Part shown: positions 61,364-64,000 of the stretch, in pieces
Position numbering within the stretch: the stretch's first letter is position 1
How the letters are laid out: each line of letters starts with the position of its first letter
DNA from: Terribacillus saccharophilus
GTDB lineage: Bacteria; Bacillota; Bacilli; Bacillales; Amphibacillaceae
NCBI RefSeq assembly: GCF_002272745.1
Contig: NZ_NPBD01000007.1
Coordinates: 1-64,000, forward strand
Direction: 5' to 3'
Length of the DNA stretch: 64,000 nucleotides
The notes under the pieces: generated by a model
Told to the model about the DNA's origin: nothing
The model's database searches: none
What the model saw: the letters and a program-made list of their open reading frames with translations, nothing else
Made by a program: the position numbers and the translations under genes

Positions 61364-61405
61364 ACCTCCTGAAGATGTATGCTGCAATAGCAGGAGGTGC
61401 TTTTT
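61364..61405 (+). terminator. Terminator of the man-PTS operon
   Basis: ACCTCCTG/CAGGAGGT stem with a 19 nt loop, then GCTTTTT. It separates the PTS transcript from the bacteriocin gene. Confidence 0.82.
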
Positions 61406-61473
61406 AAAACAATATAATGGAAGTACTAAAATGAATTACTACATGTAAATAAATTTCAGGTGTGATATGTATA

Positions 61474-61493
61474 CAGTTCGGTTTGTCGAACTG
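61474..61493. repeat. Inverted repeat between man operon and bacteriocin gene
   Basis: CAGTTCG-GTTTGT-CGAACTG, perfect 7-bp arms, 163 bp before the bacteriocin promoter. It could be an operator or a hairpin; the rest of the 61406-61655 gap is AT-rich with no gene. Confidence 0.55.
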
Positions 61494-61655
61494 AAAGTTT
61501 AATTGTAGAAAAAATGAGATAGATAGGTTTTTAAAGTACCGTTATATGACGGAAACACACAAGAGAAACATCAGATAAGAATAGTATAAATTCTATTCTA
61601 TTAATTTCTGCAACGTAATTACTTCTAAGTATCAAATGATATCAATGGAATTAAT

Positions 61656-61684
61656 TTTACATATTTACTAATTTGTGATAAAAT
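61656..61684 (+). promoter_or_regulatory. Sigma-A promoter of the bacteriocin gene
   Basis: TTTACA, 17 nt, TAAAAT, 40 bp before the start codon. Confidence 0.7.
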
Positions 61685-61724
61685 TTATTTGGAAGAAAAT
61701 TCAAATAAAAGGGGACTAATAAAC

Positions 61725-61934
61725 ATGCAAAATCTAAAAGAATTGAGCATTATGGAAATGCAACAGATTTCTGGCGGGGCCCAAGCTAGACAAGAGGGTG
61801 GGGGTTCAAAGACTAGATCATATGGTAATGGGGTTTATTGTAACAGAAGTAAATGCTGGGTTAATTGGAATGAAACTACTCAATCGGTAGTTAAGATATC
61901 AATTGATGGTTGGGTAAAATCATTCAGAAGATGA
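61725..61934 (+). CDS. Class IIa (pediocin-like) bacteriocin precursor with double-glycine leader
   Basis: A 69-residue precursor. Leader [18 protein letters not shown] (18 residues) fits the double-glycine pattern LSxxEMxxIxGG cut by C39 peptidases. The predicted 51-residue product starts [14 protein letters not shown] and has the core [16 protein letters not shown], a perfect match to the class IIa pediocin box YGNGVxCx4CxVxW, with the two cysteines of the single disulfide. A short amphipathic C-terminal half ([15 protein letters not shown]) follows; no second disulfide. ATG 61725 has AAAGGGG 9 nt upstream; ATG 61689 lies before the promoter's likely site and has none. The C39 ABC exporter gene follows 830 bp later. 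Confidence 0.88.
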   Translation: MQNLKELSIMEMQQISGGAQARQEGGGSKTRSYGNGVYCNRSKCWVNWNETTQSVVKISIDGWVKSFRR

Positions 61935-61968
61935 ACTTTAAAAAAAGATAAATCATATTGATATTGAT

Positions 61969-62006
61969 AATCTCACTCCATACGTAAGCTATTGTGGAGT
62001 GAGATT
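61969..62006. repeat. Hairpin after the bacteriocin gene
   Basis: Perfect 12-bp stem AATCTCACTCCA/TGGAGTGAGATT with a 14 nt loop, 35 bp after the stop. Neither side has a real T-tract, so it may be an RNA stabiliser or partial terminator that favours the peptide gene over the exporter. Confidence 0.65.
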
Positions 62007-62245
62007 AAGAATACCTATTATGTCATAGTCTGCGGGTCTCCATTTGTTTAGATTGTATTGTGCAGGCAATTGGTTAGTTAGAGCCAAGTATTGATTTGAT
62101 AGTACTCTTATTCAATTATTATTGTAGCCTATCAGTGCTCGCAAATTTTCTTATTACAAGAAATTAAGCTCTTATTTAATGCATTTAGTGCCAATAATTA
62201 TCAATTATCTATTAACCGTACAAGTTGCCTTTTCCTTCATACTTC

Positions 62246-62404
62246 TTATAACAGCCTCTCAAGTTTGTAAGTACCTCTTTTAATAAGTAAAGAATAAACC
62301 CCAACTTTTTCGTAAGAATTTAATGGGCAACAATATGCATTAAAAAATATTATTGGTAAGGTTAATATTTTTTGACTTAATTCATTTCTTGTTATATTTC
62401 TCAT
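62246..62404 (-). CDS. 52-residue open frame of unknown status
   Basis: A possible small gene in the gap between bacteriocin and exporter: MRNITRNELSQKILTLPIIF..., ends KRGTYKLERLL; AAAGGTG 8 nt before the ATG. It does not look like a class IIa immunity protein (about 80-115 residues, four-helix). Other frames on the same strand here also look protein-like but lack starts (ends IIGILNLTPQ near 61984; KKYEGKGNLYG near 62215), hinting at decayed coding DNA. The remaining gap 61935-62767 has no better candidate. Confidence 0.3.
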   Translation of the reverse strand: MRNITRNELSQKILTLPIIFFNAYCCPLNSYEKVGVYSLLIKRGTYKLERLL

Positions 62405-62767
62405 TTATAAAACACCTTTACGTTCTTCATTGGTTCCTTATTCTTGATTTAATTCTTTAAATTAAATAGAAACAAATAAATGATGGAATTAGATTAGAAA
62501 TAAGCTACTTTTATTACACCAGAAAGCGACCAAAATAAACACACATAATTGGAGGCATCAAAAGCTTTTCTAGCTTTTCTATCTCCTCAATATTACATTT
62601 AATCTTTAAATAATTGGAGAGAATAGAAAGTGAGTTATTAAAACGATGATGACTAATTGAACTTTTCGATATATTTTATTTTGTTGCTATAAAAACAGAC
62701 TTTGTTTAGAATATGTGAATTTTGAAAGTTAATAAATATAAAACTTGAGACTGATGGAGTAAACCAA

Positions 62768-64000
62768 TGAATTTTAGAAGATATCACTGTGTAAAACAAC
62801 TGGATGAGACAGATTGTGGCGCAGCATGTTTAGCTACAATCTTAAGGCATTATGGATCAAAGAAATCCATCACAAAAATTCGAGATATTGCAAGCACCGA
62901 TACTGATGGCACTAATGTATTGGGTATGATAGAGGCAGCTGAAGCTTTAGGGTTTTCATCAAAGGGTTATAAGGCTGATAAATCCGTATTTGAACAACAG
63001 CTATCTCTTCCGGCCATAGCACATGTTATGTTAGAGGGGAAGCTGTTACACTATGTTGTTATACATAAGGTTAAGAAAGAAAAAATCATAGTTGCAGATC
63101 CAGGAAAAGGTTTAATTACTTACAATAAAGAAGATTTTTTTGACATTTGGACAGGGATCTTAATCTTCATGGTGCCAAGTGAGAATTACAAAAAACAAGT
63201 AGATGAAAGTAATGTGCGAAGGGATCTTTTTAAATTAGTTTTTAGTCAAAAATCTATTATAGTACATACTGCAATTGCATCATTTATAATTGCGATATTT
63301 GGTATACTGGGTACTTTCTTTTTTCAAACGATTATTGATCAAATCTTACCTAATGGTTTGGAAAACACTTTACATATTATTTCAATAGGACTTATCGTAA
63401 TGTACATATTTCAGGTAGTATTATCAGCCTTTAGACAGTACTTATTGATCTTATTAGGACAAAAATTAAGCATATCTATTATGTTAGGTTACTTTAAGCA
63501 TGTATTAAAGTTGCCTATGAAGTTCTTTAGTACAAGAAAAGATGGTGAAATACTGGCTAGATTTACAGATGCTAGTAAGGTAATTGATGCAATTGTTAGC
63601 GCATCTTTATCTTCTGTACTTGATATACTAATGTTGATAATTGTTGGAGTCGTTCTATATATTCAAAACAGCTCCTTGTTCTTTATAACATTATGTTTGA
63701 TTCCTTTGTATATTATTAATGTTTGGCTATTCATTAAACCCTATGAAGATATTAATAACAAGGAGATGGAGAATAACGCTCAACTTACTTCTAAGATTGT
63801 AGAAACTCTCAGAAGCATAGAAACAATTAAAGCATATAATGCAGAAGACTCTATGTCCAATGAAACAGAGAAACGTTTTGTCAGATTACTAAAGTCATCC
63901 TATAAGCATGATGTAATCGACAATATACAAAATTCTCTTAAGATGTTTTTAGACTTAGCAAGTGGTGCACTTATATTATGGATTGGTGCCATACAGGTTA
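62768..64000 (+). CDS. Bacteriocin-processing ABC exporter with C39 peptidase domain (3' truncated by window)
   Basis: Runs off the window end after 411 codons. It starts with a C39 peptidase domain (residues 1-145): VKQLDETDCGAACLATIL with catalytic Cys17, then HYVVIHKV and VADPGKG with the catalytic His and Asp. The membrane domain follows from about 160 (IIVHTAIASFIIAIFGILGTFFF; LHIISIGLIVMYIFQVVLSAF), with the coupling-type stretch FFSTRKDGEILARFTDASKV. The ATPase domain is outside. Exporters of this type cut double-glycine leaders and export the peptide, matching the upstream bacteriocin. GATGGAG precedes the ATG. Confidence 0.88.

Noticed and set aside
62530-62695. Minus-strand open stretch ending GRFLV between bacteriocin and exporter
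   Set aside because: About 53 codons open but no ATG/GTG/TTG start with a ribosome binding site; listed only as possible debris.
1-64000. CRISPR arrays, insertion sequences, prophage genes, tRNA or rRNA genes
   Set aside because: No repeat-spacer pattern, transposase, integrase, phage structural gene, tRNA cloverleaf or rRNA signature was seen on either strand.

Overview
The window comes from a low-GC, Gram-positive, endospore-forming bacterium of the Bacillaceae. Evidence is the CotX-type spore coat cluster, a collagen-like exosporium-type protein, Rap/Phr signalling, strong AGGAGG ribosome binding sites, TTG/GTG starts, sigma-A promoters, CcpA cre sites, and Fur, NrdR and MhqR operators. 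The exact genus cannot be fixed from sequence alone. It reads as chromosome: there are no rRNA or tRNA genes, no CRISPR, no insertion sequences and no phage module.

Layout. 0-8 kb: 3' end of a collagen-like gene, an MFS exporter with its MarR regulator, a NUDIX hydrolase, a lipoprotein, an NrdR-controlled flavodoxin/ribonucleotide reductase beta-subunit pair, an orphan LicT-type antiterminator, and a two-gene spore coat operon. 8-16 kb: TetR plus paired SMR efflux proteins, a Fur-controlled siderophore importer (binding protein and two permeases, no ATPase) divergent from a Fur-controlled ferredoxin/flavodoxin reductase, a lipoprotein, and a tartrate/D-malate dehydrogenase. 16-25 kb: a CorC-type CBS membrane protein behind an early terminator, an ECF sigma/anti-sigma pair, and a DeoR-kinase-PdxA2-GntP operon for four-carbon sugar acids. 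25-38 kb: UppP, two tandem SEDS proteins, two SDRs, a GH13 glucosidase, small membrane proteins, a LytS/LytT-TPR operon, a TetR gene, an MHS transporter and a MaoC protein. 38-44 kb: a Rap protein without a Phr, a decayed acetyltransferase, a STAS protein, small membrane proteins and CstA.

44.8-49 kb is a quinone/azo-compound detoxification operon: nitroreductase, two tandem extradiol-type dioxygenases, a carboxylesterase and a WrbA-like quinone reductase, preceded by three copies of the MhqR operator. 49-58 kb holds an oxidoreductase, a second Rap with an unlisted TTG-start Phr gene, a processive GT2 glycosyltransferase, the DEAD-box helicase DbpA and a class B penicillin-binding protein.

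The most striking region is 57.8-64 kb. A ManO (DUF956) gene and a complete mannose-family PTS (IIAB, IIC, IID) sit behind a cre-like site, a LicT/BglG-type RNA antiterminator target (RAT) and an overlapping terminator. About 380 bp downstream on the same strand is a 69-residue double-glycine-leader peptide with a perfect YGNGV pediocin-box core, i.e. a class IIa bacteriocin, followed by a C39-peptidase ABC exporter running off the window. Man-PTS is the known receptor of class IIa bacteriocins, so toxin and receptor genes lie next to each other, with no recognisable immunity gene between the bacteriocin and its exporter. The LicT protein at 6.2-7.0 kb, which has no sugar operon next to it, is a candidate regulator of the man operon.
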